A DNA stretch of 64,000 nucleotides from NCBI RefSeq assembly GCF_020447205.1, contig NZ_JAJAEL010000006.1, positions 62,001-126,000 on the forward strand, read 5' to 3'. Within the stretch, counting starts at the first letter, position 1. The number at the start of each line of letters is the position of its first letter. Shown in pieces: positions 61,001 to 64,000 of the stretch. The position numbers and the translations under genes were made by a program. The notes beneath the pieces were generated by a model, which made no database searches, was not told the DNA's origin, and saw only the letters and a program-made list of their open reading frames with translations. Source of the stretch: Thalassolituus alkanivorans (lineage in GTDB: Bacteria; Pseudomonadota; Gammaproteobacteria; Pseudomonadales; Oceanobacteraceae).

Positions 61001-61936
61001 ATGAGCGTGCCTCCCTTACACAACCATGCGCCCAGGCGGGGCTCGCCCCTGCCACAGGGCAACCCCAAACTGCCCGAACAGATCAATAACCGTAACGAAC
61101 ATCCGCTCAAAGACTTTCTGCTGCTGGCCGGCGCACTGCTGGCTTTGATGTTCGTGCTGACCCTGCTGCTGGGCTGGAGTGCCCAGTGGCTGGGGCCGAA
61201 AATTCCTTATTCCTGGGAAAGCCGCTGGTTCTCCTCCGCCCCGGAAGCCGTATCCGGCGCCCTGCAGCCCACCACTCAGGACGCGCACGCTGCTGATACA
61301 GAACGCCAGCAGGCACTGCAGCAATTGCTGGACAACCTGCTCAGCCAACAAAGCGCGCCATTAAAGGTGCGGCTGCACTGGTTAGCGAATGAAGACACAC
61401 CCAACGCCTTTGCCACACTCGGTGGCCATATCTTCGTGACCCGTGGCCTGTTAACTCAGGTGTCGTCGGAAAATGCTCTGGCCATGGTGCTGGCCCATGA
61501 ATATGCCCACGTGGAGCAGCGTCACCCAATGACTCTGGCGCTGGAACAACTGGCAATCACTCTGCTTGGCAGCGTCATCGGTGGTGAAGGGGCGGCCAGC
61601 ATGATCGGCCAGCACACCAGTCTGCTGACGCTGTTAAGTTTCAGCCGGGATATGGAGCGCAGCGCCGATCAGCGCGCACTTGAAATACTGCAAAGCCATT
61701 ATGGCCACAGTAGCGGAGCCGATGAGTTCTTCCGTAATATGTTCGCAGAACACGATGAAAGCCGCTGGGCGCTGATGTTCCAAACCCACCCATTAACCAG
61801 CGAACGCCTGCAACAGATCAGTCAGAGCGGTTCAGTCGCCGTGCCTGTAACGACCAGCCAGCTGACGCCACTACCGGCTCTGCTGCAGCTGAATAGCGCA
61901 GCAGGCAGCAAAGACGCTCAGATTCCGCAGCCATAA
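61001..61936 (+). CDS. M48 family metallopeptidase
   Basis: The 311 residues have a proline-rich N-terminus, one membrane helix (FLLLAGALLALMFVLTLLLG, about 39-58), and the zinc motif in LAHEYAHVEQ near 165-175. The third ligand region is SFSRDMERSADQRALEIL. It resembles the Ste24/BepA-like peptidases that act in the periplasm or at the membrane. It follows the YbjQ pair with one base between. Confidence 0.88.
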   Translation: MSVPPLHNHAPRRGSPLPQGNPKLPEQINNRNEHPLKDFLLLAGALLALMFVLTLLLGWSAQWLGPKIPYSWESRWFSSAPEAVSGALQPTTQDAHAADTERQQALQQLLDNLLSQQSAPLKVRLHWLANEDTPNAFATLGGHIFVTRGLLTQVSSENALAMVLAHEYAHVEQRHPMTLALEQLAITLLGSVIGGEGAASMIGQHTSLLTLLSFSRDMERSADQRALEILQSHYGHSSGADEFFRNMFAEHDESRWALMFQTHPLTSERLQQISQSGSVAVPVTTSQLTPLPALLQLNSAAGSKDAQIPQP

Positions 61937-61964
61937 AAAAGCCCGGACAATGCCGGGCTTTTTT
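61935..61964. terminator. Bidirectional terminator between the M48 peptidase and trxB
   Basis: A GCCCGG/CCGGGC stem is flanked by six A and six T, extending the pairing. It ends both convergent transcripts. Confidence 0.92.
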
Positions 61965-61983
61965 ATTCGGTCAGCAACCAGGA

Positions 61984-63418
<1,435 letters not shown>

Positions 63419-64000
63419 ATGCAAAAGCGGCAAGAAATACAACAGCGCTCACGTCTGGGCACCCTGCTCATTCATAAAGGACTGATCACCCGCCAACAAC
63501 TGGACGAAGCACTCACACTGCAGGCCCAAAGCGGCATGCGCCTTGGTGAAGTACTGGTTAACAACGGTTGGTTAACCGAACGTCAGCTCAGCAAAGCACT
63601 GAAGAAACAATCCCGTTATCGTCTGATTGCCGCCATCAGTGCCGTCCTGCTTGGCCCTATTCAGCCATTTATGGCCAACGCCAATGCCGCAACAGATAAC
63701 AGCGCCATTGCAGAGCAACAGATTACCGAGCGCAGTGGCATGCAGATGATGTCCGACAGCGCAATGTCTGATATTACCGCTCAGGGCGCAATGACCAACT
63801 ATGAACGCCTGCTGGATATCGTAAACAGTGATCTCGACAGCGATGATGCAGCCATTACCACGCTGGAAAGCCTGGCGTCATCATTGATTCCCGGCACCAA
63901 CCTGCTGGATGCTGAAATGGAAGTGTCCGGTGTTGAATACGAACCCGGTCCACGTACCACCATCAATGCCGACGGTTCGCTGGAAGTACAGATGCCGACC
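63419..64000 (+). CDS. Protein with N-terminal GspE-N/MshEN-like domain and a membrane or signal segment (cut by window end)
   Basis: The 194 visible codons start MQKRQEIQQRSRLGTLLIHK. The first 65 residues form a GspE-N-type unit (GLITRQQLDEALTLQAQSGM, LGEVLVNNGWLTERQLSKAL). A hydrophobic segment follows (LIAAISAVLLGPIQPFMANA), then an Asp/Ser/Thr-rich region. A type II secretion or pilus ATPase would continue differently, so this is not a normal GspE or PilB. GspE-N domains bind c-di-GMP in MshE; whether this one does is unknown. Confidence 0.75.
   Translation, partial: MQKRQEIQQRSRLGTLLIHKGLITRQQLDEALTLQAQSGMRLGEVLVNNGWLTERQLSKALKKQSRYRLIAAISAVLLGPIQPFMANANAATDNSAIAEQQITERSGMQMMSDSAMSDITAQGAMTNYERLLDIVNSDLDSDDAAITTLESLASSLIPGTNLLDAEMEVSGVEYEPGPRTTINADGSLEVQMPT

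Overview
The window is a chromosomal segment of a polarly flagellated gammaproteobacterium. The order fliC-flaG-fliD ... fliS-fleQ-fleS-fleR-fliE-fliF-fliG, a FleQ/FleSR regulator set, CheV, and sigma54 plus sigma28 promoters match the Pseudomonas/Vibrio type of flagellar hierarchy. Moderate GC, a prfB-lysS pair and very large axial proteins suggest a marine Oceanospirillales-like bacterium. That placement is inference; no marker gene here fixes the genus.

Layout. 1-7840 (minus): fliG (cut by the window edge), fliF, fliE, fleR, fleS, fleQ and fliS. 8107-14687: a block splitting fliS from fliD, holding a TPR-methyltransferase, ung, lysS, prfB (with its programmed frameshift), bfd and a SnoaL-like gene. 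14854-22492 (minus): fliD, flaG and fliC. 22742-36813 (plus): a tightly coupled 14-gene operon for making and attaching a legionaminic-acid-type nonulosonic acid to flagellin: a Maf-type glycosyltransferase, legB, legC, legG, legI, a legH-like gene, ptmE-like, legF/ptmB-like, a class III aminotransferase, an SDR, a hexapeptide acyltransferase, and a wbpG-like amidotransferase with its hisH/hisF pair. 36842-51667 (minus): flgL, flgK, flgJ, a small coiled-coil gene, flgI, flgH, flgG, flgF, flgE, flgD, flgC, flgB. 51834-53614 (minus): cheR and cheV. 53712-56060 (plus): flgA, flgM, flgN and a ycgR-like PilZ gene. 56109-64000: tRNA-Arg(CCT), two secreted or lipoprotein genes, a ZorA/ZorB-like motor operon with a small third gene, two YbjQ-family genes, an M48 peptidase, trxB and the start of a GspE-N-domain gene.

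Regulation. Eight sequences fit the sigma54 pattern (GG-N10-GC within TGGCACG-N4-TTGCW). They lie upstream of fliE, fleSR, the TPR-methyltransferase, the maf/leg operon, flgJKL, flgFGHI, flgBCDE and flgA. Three sequences fit sigma28 (TAAAG-N14-GCCGATAA type), upstream of fliC, fliS and flgMN. Most of the units are separated by intrinsic terminators. The sugar operon and the methyltransferase therefore appear wired into the flagellar cascade.

Most notable. FlgE (1211 aa), FlgK (993 aa), FliD (1316 aa) and FliC (1033 aa) are all about 1.5 to 3 times the usual size. The excess is repeated IN-like beta modules inserted between conserved ends, so hook, junction, cap and filament appear to have grown together. 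The ZorA/ZorB-like operon with an unrecognised 157-aa partner is the best candidate for an undescribed system.
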